Shown: one piece after another, positions 40,072 through 48,396 of the stretch
Position numbering within the stretch: the first letter of the stretch is position 1
How the letters are laid out: each line of letters starts with the position of its first letter
Origin: Paradevosia sp036499825
GTDB taxonomy: Bacteria; Pseudomonadota; Alphaproteobacteria; Rhizobiales; Devosiaceae
Length of the DNA stretch: 64,000 nucleotides
Direction of reading: 5' to 3'
Assembly: GCA_036499825.1 (NCBI GenBank)
Contig: DASYCZ010000026.1
Coordinates: 868,001-932,000 of the forward strand
Notes under the pieces: model-generated
Databases searched by the model: none
Told to the model about the DNA's origin: nothing
The model's input: only the letters and a program-made list of their open reading frames with translations
Program-made: the position numbers and the translations under genes

Positions 40072-41264
40072 GCAAACACCTTTCCGTTGTCCTCGGAGCA
40101 TTTGCGCTCGGCGCCACGCTGCTGCCGACGACGGCCTTTGCGCAGCAGTATACCCACGATCCGTTCTTCGAGCAGACGGTGCCGCAGAGCCAGGCCTATG
40201 GTTTTGAAATGATCGGGATGCGGCTGGCATTGGCGCAAAAGTTCGCGCCGCCCTATGACGATGAGTTCGTCGAGCAGATCGAAAGCATGTCGGGAGCAGA
40301 CCTCGCCCGTTTCCACGGCACCTTAACGGCGGCCTCTTCAGACCTTGCATCCTCGCTGTCCGACGCCCTGGAGGCGGTCGAGGACGCCGTCAATAACGGC
40401 AAGGATGCGAGCGCTGCAGCCAAAAGCGCGCAGAATTTGCTCTCCAAGGCCTATGACGCGGTTATTGGAGCCGATGTCAGGAAGCAGCCATCTTTCGAGG
40501 CAGCGGTGCTGGTCAATCTGCTGCTGGCCGACAACGGTGTGTCGGAAGGCTATGGCGAAGCGGTAGAGAACCAGGATCCCTGGGAATATCCCAATGGCTG
40601 GGCCGCCCTGCAGCGTGCCAAGCAGCTGTGGGCCGATATCAAGCCGCTCGGCACGGCGCAACGTCAGACCGATGGCCAGGAGATGATCGACGCCCTCGAC
40701 AAGCTTTTCCCCAATGCCGGCCCGCCGAAGTCGGTTGCCGGCTGGAATTCCGAGGACGCCGAGGATCCGGCACAGCGCCTGTCCGGCATCATCGAGGAAG
40801 TGGCGGATTCAAATCTTTATCCCGACCGCGACCTGCCGCGCCTCTCCGATCGTCTCGCGGAGGTGACGTCCCAGGCTTGCGAGGCCTATACGGCCGGCGA
40901 CGATGAAATCGCGGCGGAAGACCTGTTTGCGGTTTTCGATCATTATCAGAGCCACCTTTATGACCCTGCCGGGCTTTTTGCTCCCGAGGTTCGGGGCAAG
41001 ATTTCGGCGCTGTTCGGCTCGCTCATCGCCACCGGTGATGATGAGGACGATGAGGCGGCCACTGCCGAGGGTAGCGATGACCAGGCGGCCGTCGCCCCGG
41101 ACACAGACGACAAGGCAGTTGCCGGTGGCGAAGAAGACAATGCCGCAGCCACGGATGATGATGACCAAGCGGAAGCCGCTGTCGAAATACCGGATTCACC
41201 GGTTGAAGCCTGTGGCGAACTCAAGCAAGGTTTCATTGATCTGAAAACTGCCTTCGGCGGCTAA
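40068..41264 (+). CDS. Periplasmic protein of unknown function with acidic tail
   Basis: 398 residues, ATG overlapping the propeller stop (ATGA). Sec signal SVVLGAFALGATLLPTTAFAQ. The middle part is mostly helical (SDALEAVEDAVNNGKDASAAAK). Residues from about 325 to 380 form a low-complexity stretch dominated by Asp, Glu, Ala (DDEDDEAATAEGSDD and later TDDDDQAEAA). One cysteine near the C-terminus (VEACGEL). I do not recognise the family. Its place between PQQ-associated propeller and ABC ATPase genes is seen in alcohol-oxidation clusters. The acidic tail could buffer calcium or lanthanide for the quinoprotein; it does not match EF-hand loops. Confidence 0.8.
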   Translation: MSKHLSVVLGAFALGATLLPTTAFAQQYTHDPFFEQTVPQSQAYGFEMIGMRLALAQKFAPPYDDEFVEQIESMSGADLARFHGTLTAASSDLASSLSDALEAVEDAVNNGKDASAAAKSAQNLLSKAYDAVIGADVRKQPSFEAAVLVNLLLADNGVSEGYGEAVENQDPWEYPNGWAALQRAKQLWADIKPLGTAQRQTDGQEMIDALDKLFPNAGPPKSVAGWNSEDAEDPAQRLSGIIEEVADSNLYPDRDLPRLSDRLAEVTSQACEAYTAGDDEIAAEDLFAVFDHYQSHLYDPAGLFAPEVRGKISALFGSLIATGDDEDDEAATAEGSDDQAAVAPDTDDKAVAGGEEDNAAATDDDDQAEAAVEIPDSPVEACGELKQGFIDLKTAFGG

Positions 41265-41277
41265 AAGGGGACGAATC

Positions 41278-42084
41278 TTGGCCGCTGTGGATATTGCGGG
41301 CGTAAGCTATCGCTATGGCGACTTCACCGCGGTCGACGATGTGTCATTGAGCATCGAGCCGGGCGAGTTCTTCGCCCTGCTCGGCCCTAATGGTGCGGGA
41401 AAGACCACCTTGCTCAACATGCTGATGACGGTTGCGCCGCCCACTGCGGGGCATATCAGCATCATGGGTTATGATGTCGTTACCCAAACCAGGGATGTGC
41501 GGCGAGCGCTGGGTGTGGTGTTCCAGGACCATGCCCTCGACGAACGGCTGACGGCGCGGGAGAACCTTGAAATCCACGCCGTCCTTTACGCCCTTCCCAA
41601 GAATGAGCGGGCGGCGGCTATCCAGCAGGCGCTGACCTGGGCCGCACTCGACACTGTCGAGAAACGCCGTGTCCGCACGTTTTCCGGCGGGATGAAGCGG
41701 CGGCTGGAACTGGCGCGGACGCTGATGCACGGCCCCCGTGTTCTGCTCCTCGATGAGCCGACGCTTGGGCTCGACCCGCAAGGACGGCGTCACCTGTGGG
41801 AGCGGATCGCGACCCTGCGCGAACAAGGCATGACGGTTCTGATGACGACCCATAACCTCTCCGAAGCCGAGGCCTGCGATCGCGTCGGCATCATCGAGGC
41901 GGGCAAGCTGGTCGCCATCGGAACGCCGAAAGAACTCATCGCGGGGCATACGGACGGCCGGGAGACGGCAACGCTGGAAGACGTGTTCATTGCTCTGACG
42001 GGCCGTCAGTTGTTCGACGAAAGCGCTACGGGGCGTGACACTATGGTGAACTTTGCCAAGCAGGGCGGGGAATTGACGCGGTGA
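41278..42084 (+). CDS. PQQ-associated ABC transporter ATP-binding protein (TTG start)
   Basis: 268-residue ATPase of the drug/polysaccharide-exporter type. Walker A GPNGAGKTT, Q-loop VFQDHALDERLTA, signature FSGGMKRRLELARTL, Walker B LLLDEPTLGLDPQ and H-loop TTHNLSEAE. Start is TTG at 41278 with AAGGGGA seven bases upstream. It overlaps the permease gene by GTGA. The pair belongs to the family found beside quinoprotein ethanol dehydrogenases (Ped clusters of pseudomonads). Transported compound unknown; possibly PQQ, metal chelator or a toxic alcohol. Confidence 0.92.
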   Translation: MAAVDIAGVSYRYGDFTAVDDVSLSIEPGEFFALLGPNGAGKTTLLNMLMTVAPPTAGHISIMGYDVVTQTRDVRRALGVVFQDHALDERLTARENLEIHAVLYALPKNERAAAIQQALTWAALDTVEKRRVRTFSGGMKRRLELARTLMHGPRVLLLDEPTLGLDPQGRRHLWERIATLREQGMTVLMTTHNLSEAEACDRVGIIEAGKLVAIGTPKELIAGHTDGRETATLEDVFIALTGRQLFDESATGRDTMVNFAKQGGELTR

Positions 42085-42977
42085 CCATTGCACTCGGCAC
42101 CCAGGTCGGCAGCCGCTCGGGCCTTGATCCCGCGGTCATCTGGATCATGTGGCGCCGCGAAATGCTGCGCTATGTCCGGGATCGCTCGCAGATTTTCGGA
42201 GCTGTCTCCCGAACCATTTTGTGGCTGGTGATCCTTGGCTTTGGCCTGGGCGCGGCGTTGCGAGAGATCGAAGGTTATTCCTACGCCGAATATATCCTGC
42301 CTGGCGTCATCACGCTCAACGTGCTGTTCAGTTCGCTGCAATGTGCCATTCAATTGGTCTGGGACAGGGAAGTCGGACTGCTGCGCAGCGTCATCGTCTC
42401 ACCTGCCCCCATGCTATCGGTAACGCTCGGCAAGCTGTTCGGCGGCGCGACGGTGGCGACCATTCAGGGCGCCATACCGCTGCTGTTGCTGCCGTTCCTC
42501 AGCAATCATACCAGCGCGTTGTCCATTCTTGCCGCACTGGTCGTGATGTTCTTCATGGGCATCACGATCACGGGCATTGGCATCGTCATCGCCTCACGCC
42601 TCAAGACCTTCGAGGGGTTCGGCACCATTTCCAATGGTGTCATCCAGCCGCTCTACTTTCTGTCGGGCTCGATCTTCCCCTTGCGCGGCGTGATCGGCGG
42701 CGTCGGCTTTCTCGACATTCCGGCTGCCCTTCGCGAGCAGTTGCGGCAGGTGGGCGTGTTTTCGGTCGGCGGTGGCTGGCTGGTGCAACTGCCGGTATGG
42801 ATCCAGGTGCTCGTCTACATCAACCCGGTGAGCTACCAGCTCGACCTGCTGCGCTATGTGCTGCTCGAGTTCCAGCAATTACCCCTGGTGGCGGATCTGC
42901 TGGTGACATTCGGCCTGGCGCCGATCGCGACCATCGTCGCGGCTGCTGCCGTCAAGCAAATGCTGAAGCGGCACTGA
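42081..42977 (+). CDS. PQQ-associated ABC-2 type transporter permease (PedC-like; GTG start)
   Basis: 298-residue ABC-2 membrane protein with six predicted membrane segments, a cytoplasmic N-terminal amphipathic part (DPAVIWIMWRREMLRYVRD) and the GVIQPLYFLSGSIFPLRGV motif common to export permeases. GTG at 42081 overlaps the ATPase stop. The family is known from alcohol-oxidation clusters (PedC). A rho-independent-like hairpin follows. Export or lipid-side transport is likelier than import because the permease type is ABC-2. Confidence 0.9.
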   Translation: MTIALGTQVGSRSGLDPAVIWIMWRREMLRYVRDRSQIFGAVSRTILWLVILGFGLGAALREIEGYSYAEYILPGVITLNVLFSSLQCAIQLVWDREVGLLRSVIVSPAPMLSVTLGKLFGGATVATIQGAIPLLLLPFLSNHTSALSILAALVVMFFMGITITGIGIVIASRLKTFEGFGTISNGVIQPLYFLSGSIFPLRGVIGGVGFLDIPAALREQLRQVGVFSVGGGWLVQLPVWIQVLVYINPVSYQLDLLRYVLLEFQQLPLVADLLVTFGLAPIATIVAAAAVKQMLKRH

Positions 42978-42986
42978 GAAAACAAA

Positions 42987-43010
42987 ACGCCCGGTAAAGC
43001 TACCGGGCGT
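42987..43010. terminator. Bidirectional terminator hairpin
   Basis: ACGCCCGGTA (42987-42996) pairs exactly with TACCGGGCGT (43001-43010) around AAGC. It lies between two convergent genes (stops at 42977 and 43017) and is flanked by A-rich sequence on the left, which gives a T-run for the minus-strand transcript. Confidence 0.85.
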
Positions 43011-43016
43011 TCACAT

Positions 43017-44330
43017 TCAGAATTTGCAGGCCGATTGGCTGGCGTCATCGCCAAGCTTGTCGAACCGCTTTTGCGGATGGTCTCCTGCCGTGGCAGCCGG
43101 CACCTCGCCGTCGAAGGTTGCAATGTTGATGCGGCTATCGAGCGAGGTTCGGGACCATTCGAGGTTCTGGTCGACCTTGATGGCATAGAGCGGCTGGCGC
43201 AGCTGATGATCCCAAGGGCGGAAGGAAACGCCAGGGCCCTTCAGCACATCGAAGGTCGTATCGGGACTTTCGAGGTGCTTGATCACCGCATCGGCGTCGG
43301 TACTGCCGACGGCATGGACGGTATCGGCCATGATCTTGATGGCGTGGAAGGCCGACCAGGCCGTGGGGTCTGCCGGCTCACCATATTGCGACTTGTAGCG
43401 ATCGTTGAACTCGCCGGCCCCATTGGCCGTCATCGTCGTGTCCCAAAGCGCGATGCGGTGTGTCGGGTTGGTGGTCTTCGCCTCGTAGCGGGCCGCCGCG
43501 ATATAGTCGCGTGTCTGGGTGAGCGTATGCGGCAGAGTGAGGCTCGGCAGCTTGATGCCAGCCACTTCCTGTTGCTGCAGGAAGGCGATCTGGTCGGCAT
43601 CATCGAGAAGCAGCACGACGACATCGGCGCCGCTCTTGGCGAGACTATCAAGGTCTTCATTGTAGAGGAGCTTGGCGTGCTGAACCGCTGCCGCACCGAC
43701 GACTTCGCCATTTCCGAGCCTGGTCCAGGCGTCCTTTGCCCGCTGCAGCAACGCCGCACCGGTATCGGTATCCTCATGGACCACGAACCAGCGGCTATAT
43801 TTCTGCGCCGCGGACAGGTTTGCCAACGCGTCGAGATACATGGCGTCGCTCGCCTCGACGTGGAAGGTATGGCGCCGACAGGCCTTGCGCAGCGCATCGG
43901 AGGTTTCGCCTACGTTGAAGAAGGGAATGCCGGCCTTCTCGGCAATCGCCGACAGGGCTTCCGCCTGCCCATCGCCAACGCCGCCGATGAGGGCATGGAT
44001 GTCCTCGATCTCGACAAGCCGTTCACCGGCCCGGATGGCGGCATCGACCGTCGGCGAATTGGCGAGCAGGATAGTGAGTTGCAACCCCTGCTTGCTGGCG
44101 GCATCGCCCACGAGGGAGTCGGCGAGAACCGCGCCCATGCGGCCGCCGTCGCCGATGTAGTCATTCAGTGATGCCTTGATCAGCGACTGGCCGGTCGATG
44201 AGGGAAAGACCGTCGCGACGCGCAGCGGCTTGGCGGCCGCTTCCTGGGCCCGGGCGTTTCCGAAGAGGCCGATGGAAAGCGCGGCACTGCCGCTGGCGGC
44301 CAGAAAATGACGGCGCGTGATGGTTGCCAT
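43017..44330 (-). CDS. PQQ-associated substrate-binding protein, paralogue 2
   Basis: 437 residues, ATG at 44330 (MATITRRHFLAASGSAAL), with GAGGGG eight bases upstream; an ATG at 44336 in ATGA overlap is possible. Twin-arginine signal ITRRHFLAASG with cleavage near ARA. Type 1 periplasmic fold; FDVLKGPGVSFRPWDHQLRQPLYAIKVD and the final cysteine align with the protein at 37688-38986. That copy has a Sec signal and this one a Tat signal. Follows the XoxJ-like gene in a minus-strand operon with the alcohol dehydrogenase region. Ligand unknown. Confidence 0.87.
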   Translation of the reverse strand: MATITRRHFLAASGSAALSIGLFGNARAQEAAAKPLRVATVFPSSTGQSLIKASLNDYIGDGGRMGAVLADSLVGDAASKQGLQLTILLANSPTVDAAIRAGERLVEIEDIHALIGGVGDGQAEALSAIAEKAGIPFFNVGETSDALRKACRRHTFHVEASDAMYLDALANLSAAQKYSRWFVVHEDTDTGAALLQRAKDAWTRLGNGEVVGAAAVQHAKLLYNEDLDSLAKSGADVVVLLLDDADQIAFLQQQEVAGIKLPSLTLPHTLTQTRDYIAAARYEAKTTNPTHRIALWDTTMTANGAGEFNDRYKSQYGEPADPTAWSAFHAIKIMADTVHAVGSTDADAVIKHLESPDTTFDVLKGPGVSFRPWDHQLRQPLYAIKVDQNLEWSRTSLDSRINIATFDGEVPAATAGDHPQKRFDKLGDDASQSACKF

Positions 44331-44332
44331 GA

Positions 44333-45196
44333 TCATTGCCCCTCGATGGTGGCTGTGGGCTGTGGCATATCGAGGAGCGGCACCCCGTAATCCGTCAGCA
44401 CGGCGTTGATGGCGTCCCACCGATCGGCGATGGCGACGTTTAGCCTGTCCCGCAGCGCCTCATCGCCACGCCGCACGGCGATGACGATCGACAGGTACAT
44501 GGGGGTGAACGGCAATTCGAATTCAGGTGTCGGCACGACCTTGAGCGGCACCTTTTGCCGAGATGCGTAATAGCCGCCAACGGGCCCCCACGGGATCGCC
44601 ACGTCGATGTCGCCATTCGCAACCGCTTCGATCAATCCGGAAAACGGTCCGTTAGGATTGACGTCGTCGCGTGCCACCCCGGCCATGAGGACGCTCTTGG
44701 AAAGGCCGCGCTTGAGCAGCGCGCCATCAGGCGAGTCGGTTCGAGCCTGGACACCGAATTTCAACGTCTTGATCACGTCGTCGTCGAACGACGAAATGTC
44801 ATAGCTGCTGTCGGCGCGATAAACGAAGGTATAGGGGCTGCGGTAGTAGGCGATGGTCGGCAGCAGGCCATCATCACCTTCGGGCACACCCATGATCACA
44901 TCGCAATTGCCTTCGCGCAGCTGGTCGCTGATCATCGACTCTTCCTGCGGCCACCAGACGAAGGTGAGCTTGGCGTGGAGTTCATCGGCGAGTATCTGGG
45001 CGATCTTGTTTTCGTAGCCCGAAAGATCCTGCTTGGAGAATGGCAGGTAGTTGGGGTCAGCGCAGACACGCATTTCCCACGCCGCAGCCGGTGCCACTGT
45101 CCCCAGGCCGCCCAGAAATAGGGCTGCCATGGCGGCAAGGACCCGCACCCGACGACCGCCAAAGGGCCGCCCGAAACGCTGTAAGATAGAGTTCAT
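44333..45196 (-). CDS. Quinoprotein dehydrogenase-associated periplasmic binding protein (XoxJ/MoxJ-like)
   Basis: 287 residues from ATG 45196 (MNSILQRFGRPFGG); a TTG at 45220 would add eight. Hydrophobic signal VRVLAAMAALFLGGLGTVAPAAA, then MRVCADPNYLPFSKQDLSGYENKIA, the start of the family linked with PQQ dehydrogenases; MoxJ/XoxJ members bind a partner to help activate methanol dehydrogenase instead of moving a solute. It overlaps the following gene and lies downstream of the quinoprotein gene on the same strand, separated by a hairpin. Confidence 0.88.
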   Translation of the reverse strand: MNSILQRFGRPFGGRRVRVLAAMAALFLGGLGTVAPAAAWEMRVCADPNYLPFSKQDLSGYENKIAQILADELHAKLTFVWWPQEESMISDQLREGNCDVIMGVPEGDDGLLPTIAYYRSPYTFVYRADSSYDISSFDDDVIKTLKFGVQARTDSPDGALLKRGLSKSVLMAGVARDDVNPNGPFSGLIEAVANGDIDVAIPWGPVGGYYASRQKVPLKVVPTPEFELPFTPMYLSIVIAVRRGDEALRDRLNVAIADRWDAINAVLTDYGVPLLDMPQPTATIEGQ

Positions 45197-45339
45197 TTCC
45201 TCACATCGACGTTGAAACAACGCCCCATATGCTTTGAAAAATGGTCGGCATCCGGGGCCAGCTCATGCAGGCGAAGTCCAGGCGTCGATCGGTTCCTCCG
45301 CGGGCATTGTCTGCCTCGCCATGTTCTCAAATAGTAAGC

Positions 45340-45370
45340 GGCGCCCGATGGGATTTTTCCACCGGGCGCC
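45340..45370 (-). terminator. Hairpin downstream of quinoprotein gene
   Basis: GGCGCCCG (45340-45347) pairs with CGGGCGCC (45363-45370), with a partly paired AT-rich centre. On the minus strand it follows the alcohol dehydrogenase stop (45426) by about 55 bases and precedes the XoxJ-like gene. No terminal T-run, so it may only partly stop transcription. Confidence 0.65.
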
Positions 45371-45425
45371 GTATCTCGTTTCAGAAGCAGCGTGTCATTG
45401 CATGCACGCGCACTCCTTTCGTGCC

Positions 45426-47408
45426 TTACTTGGCAGCGACGTTAGCCGAGCCCGGCAGCTTGAACACGTAGAGCGTGCTGCCTTCACGGCTGTAACGGTT
45501 GCCCGCATCAGGAGCAGCGTCGGCGGCCACCGCAACGGCACCCGGCTTCGAGCTCGAGATGAACGCCATGTACTGGCCGCCATCGGGACCGATATAGGTC
45601 ACCGGCGAGGCAGCCGAACCGCTACCAGTGCGGAACTGCCACAGCACGTCACCTTTCTTGGCGTCGATGCCACGGACCACACCTTCGTCGTCACCGCCCA
45701 CGAAGAGCAGGCCGCCAGCGGTTGCCAGGATCGGGTCCTGGGTCGGCTGAGTGTAGTCGATGTGCCAGACGGTCTTGCCGGTCACCGGGTCGTTAGCCTG
45801 AAGCTGATTGACGACCTTGGAAGGCTTGCCGTTCATGTCGAGCGCATACTTGTCGCCAGCCCATTCGTAGAGCTTGTAGCCCTCGGCAGTCTGGGGCTGC
45901 TTGTACGTGCCTTCAGTCACACGCATGGCGCGGCAAGCGAACTGGGTGCTGGTGTAGAGCAGACCAGTCTGCGGCGACCAGGCATCATTTTCCCAGTTAC
46001 GAGCCTGGATGGACGGGCAGATATCGGCTTCCGTACCCTTCTTGGCGCTGGCGTCGTCAGCCTTGTCGCCGTAAAGAGCGGCTTCTTCCTTGGAGATTGC
46101 CTGGTCCTCTGCGGAGACGGCGCCAGCCTGCGTATACTTGCGGCGGTCTTCGACATTGGTGAACAGGATCTTGTCGATGTCATATTCCGGGCGACCGGTC
46201 TTCATGTCGACGCCCTTCATGATGTTGTTGTAGACGAACGGCCAAGGCTGGGTGAGCAGTTCGCCGGTCTGGCGATCCCACACATAGAAGTAGCCGTTAC
46301 GGGCAGCCTTGATCACCGCCTTGTGGAGCTTGCCGTCGATCGTGAGATCAACCAGCGGGCTCGTCAGCGGTTCGTCAAGATCCCAGGAGTCCTGGGGATT
46401 CATGTTGTAGGCCCAGATCAGCTCGCCGGTGGTGGCATCGCGAGCCATCATGGAGGCGCAATAGTTATTGCGGTAATCCTTCAGGCCGCCATTCGCGTCG
46501 AGATCGACCTTGCCGAATTCACGACGGTAATCCGGGTTCCACGGGCCACAGTTGCCGGTGGAGTAGTAGAACATGTTCAGGTCGGCGTCATAGGTGAAGA
46601 AACCCCAGACGCTGCCGCCGCCGGTCTTCCAGGAGTCGCCGTACCAGGAATCCGCCGCCGGATTGGCGATCTGGTCGTCAGCGTAGAAGGGCTTGAAGCG
46701 CGAGCCGATACCAACTTCGTTGTTGGGGCCCATGCTGTAGTAGCGCCAGCGCTGCTTGCCGGTGTTGATGTCGTAAGCGGTCACATAACCGCGGACACCG
46801 AATTCACCGCCGGCGACGCCGGTGATGTAGAGGTCATGGATAACCATGCCGTTGCTGGTCATGGTCTGACCGGCGAGCAGATCGCTGCCCTGCGTGTCCC
46901 AAACGACCTTACCCGTCTCTGCGTCGAGCGCGTAGACATGGCCGCCAAGGGTCTGGAAGAACAGCTTGCCTTCAGCGTAGTTCATGCCGCGGGTCTGAGC
47001 GCCACAGCACGCAACCTGGATGACCGAGCTCAGGTTCGATGCGTCAGGACGGAATTCCCACTTGATGGCGCCGTCCTTGGTGAGGTCCAGTGCATAGACC
47101 CGGTTCGGCTTTGGCGTCACCAGATACATGGTGGTGCCAACGATCAGGGGCGAAGCTTCCGTTTCGTCCGTCACGCCGAGCTGGAAGGTCCAGGCGACGC
47201 TAAGATCCTTGACGTTGGTGGTGTTGATCTTGTCCAGCGGGCTGTAGTTCCAGCCATTGTAGGTCATGTTCGGCTGGATGACCTGTGCAGGATCCTGCTG
47301 CAGTTTCATCACATCGTCGTTGGCCGACGCTGCCGAGGCAAATCCGCCCCCTAACGCCATCGCGGCCACCGCGACAAAAGTACGCATAACGCGTTTAGTC
47401 ATAGTCAT
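45426..47408 (-). CDS. PQQ-dependent alcohol dehydrogenase, lanthanide-type (XoxF/ExaF-like)
   Basis: 660 residues; ATG at 47408 with AGGAGG seven bases upstream. Exported by a signal peptide (VMRTFVAVAAMALGGGFASAASA). Quinoprotein eight-bladed propeller with the vicinal cysteine pair C134-C135 (ACCGAQTRG), metal ligand E202 (GGEFGVRG), N286 (TGNCGPWN), catalytic D343 and D345 in SWDLDEP. The extra Asp two positions after the catalytic Asp is the established marker of lanthanide-dependent enzymes. Around it HD is QD and the following NNE-like triplet is PLT, so the site is divergent. Oxidises a periplasmic alcohol, passing electrons to the cytochrome c encoded upstream. Confidence 0.92.
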   Translation of the reverse strand: MTMTKRVMRTFVAVAAMALGGGFASAASANDDVMKLQQDPAQVIQPNMTYNGWNYSPLDKINTTNVKDLSVAWTFQLGVTDETEASPLIVGTTMYLVTPKPNRVYALDLTKDGAIKWEFRPDASNLSSVIQVACCGAQTRGMNYAEGKLFFQTLGGHVYALDAETGKVVWDTQGSDLLAGQTMTSNGMVIHDLYITGVAGGEFGVRGYVTAYDINTGKQRWRYYSMGPNNEVGIGSRFKPFYADDQIANPAADSWYGDSWKTGGGSVWGFFTYDADLNMFYYSTGNCGPWNPDYRREFGKVDLDANGGLKDYRNNYCASMMARDATTGELIWAYNMNPQDSWDLDEPLTSPLVDLTIDGKLHKAVIKAARNGYFYVWDRQTGELLTQPWPFVYNNIMKGVDMKTGRPEYDIDKILFTNVEDRRKYTQAGAVSAEDQAISKEEAALYGDKADDASAKKGTEADICPSIQARNWENDAWSPQTGLLYTSTQFACRAMRVTEGTYKQPQTAEGYKLYEWAGDKYALDMNGKPSKVVNQLQANDPVTGKTVWHIDYTQPTQDPILATAGGLLFVGGDDEGVVRGIDAKKGDVLWQFRTGSGSAASPVTYIGPDGGQYMAFISSSKPGAVAVAADAAPDAGNRYSREGSTLYVFKLPGSANVAAK

Positions 47409-47787
47409 TAGTACCCTCCTCAAAAACTCCTCAGAGCAGGGTTATGGTTGAAACACGATCGCGTCAAGGTTGCTGTCGTATCAATTGTTTTGGACGCCAC
47501 CCGCGGCAAATTGCCCTGCGCGCATAACGACATTATGGCGGCGCGCGGGAGAGGCCCCCGATGCTGGGTGGTGGCGGTATTGAGTATCAAGCCCCTGCGT
47601 CAAATCACCGCATGGGCACTTCAGGCCCTAAAATCGGCGGCCTGTCAGTCAGGCGCAACCTCGGGAGACCTCGAGGCCGCAGAACGATTCTTTCGGCAGA
47701 TGCTTCAGCACCTGCCGTTCGATACGCCCCAAATGAAAACCGGCCCACGAGGGGCCGGCTAGGTTCAGCATAAACGGAGATGGAAGC
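47409..47787. other. Intergenic region upstream of quinoprotein gene
   Basis: About 380 bases between the cytochrome c stop and the dehydrogenase start, both on the minus strand. It holds the cytochrome terminator (47740-47758) and must contain the dehydrogenase promoter. A plus-strand open frame of about 100 codons here has no ribosome-binding site or recognisable features and is not accepted. Confidence 0.6.
47736..47758 (-). terminator. Rho-independent terminator of cytochrome c gene
   Basis: On the minus strand CCGGCCC (complement of 47752-47758) pairs with GGGCCGG (complement of 47740-47746) around a 5-nt loop and is followed by TTTT (47736-47739). It lies about 30 bases past the cytochrome stop at 47788. 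Confidence 0.8.
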
Positions 47788-48198
47788 TTACTTCTTCTCT
47801 TCTTCCGCTTCCTTGCGGCGAAGCTCGATCGAGCGCGGCAAAATGATGCCGTAGTTGTTCGACCAGGAGTTGCGCACATAGGTGGTGACGGCGGCAATCT
47901 GCTCGTCGGTCAGTTCCGGTGCGAAAGGCGGCATGCCGTGGTCCGTGGCGCCGAAAAGCACCTGATTGATGATATTGGCGCGCGTCTTGATCCACTCATT
48001 GCCGTCAAGCTTGGGGCCGACATTGCCCTCGCCATTGTCACCGTGGCACACGGCGCAATTGTCCGCGAACACGGTCTTGCCCTCGGTCATCAGGGGCTTC
48101 ATCTGGGCATCCAGCGATTCCTGAGCAAGGGCCGCACCGCTGGCAATAACGCCGACCGACAACATGGCAACGAGGCCGGCTAGTAGTCCTTTTTTCAT
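47788..48198 (-). CDS. Cytochrome c, electron acceptor of quinoprotein
   Basis: 136 residues with Sec signal (KKGLLAGLVAMLSVGVIASGAALAQ). One heme site C48-AV-C51-H52 (CAVCH) and the axial methionine M89 in HGMPPF. A lysine/glutamate tail (RRKEAEEEKK) ends the protein. AGGAGG precedes the ATG. The single class I type c heme and position just upstream of the dehydrogenase make it the likely periplasmic electron acceptor (cytochrome c550/XoxG role), inferred from context. Confidence 0.92.
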   Translation of the reverse strand: MKKGLLAGLVAMLSVGVIASGAALAQESLDAQMKPLMTEGKTVFADNCAVCHGDNGEGNVGPKLDGNEWIKTRANIINQVLFGATDHGMPPFAPELTDEQIAAVTTYVRNSWSNNYGIILPRSIELRRKEAEEEKK

Positions 48199-48352
48199 TA
48201 AGTATCCTCCTCAGGCAATTTTGCCTTGAATCCGCATACGAAATCCTGACGTGCGGCGCAAGTAACGGCCGGCACCCCATCAAGGGGTGACACGACCCTT
48301 CCGGCAGCGCGCCACGGAATCGAAAATCCATGCGCGTGTTTCAGAAAATTTG

Positions 48353-48379
48353 AGGCGCCGGCCATCATGGCCGGCGCCT
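48353..48379 (-). terminator. Strong hairpin after SMP-30-like gene
   Basis: AGGCGCCGGCCAT (48353-48365) and ATGGCCGGCGCCT (48367-48379) are exact reverse complements, giving a very stable stem 18 bases beyond the SMP-30-like stop on the minus strand. It insulates that gene from the cytochrome gene. Confidence 0.85.
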
Positions 48380-48396
48380 TCTGGCTTAAAGCCCTA

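Noticed and set aside
41030..41190. EF-hand calcium sites in the acidic tail
   Set aside because: The Asp/Glu pattern does not fit the 12-residue loop with Gly at 6 and Glu at 12, nor flanking helices; treated as a low-complexity acidic tail.
45234..47354. About 700-codon open frame on the plus strand opposite the quinoprotein gene
   Set aside because: Antisense shadow of a clear PQQ dehydrogenase; no domain pattern and no ribosome-binding site.
47448..47762. Plus-strand open frame of about 100 codons in the promoter region of the quinoprotein gene
   Set aside because: No ribosome-binding site, overlaps the cytochrome terminator, no recognisable features.
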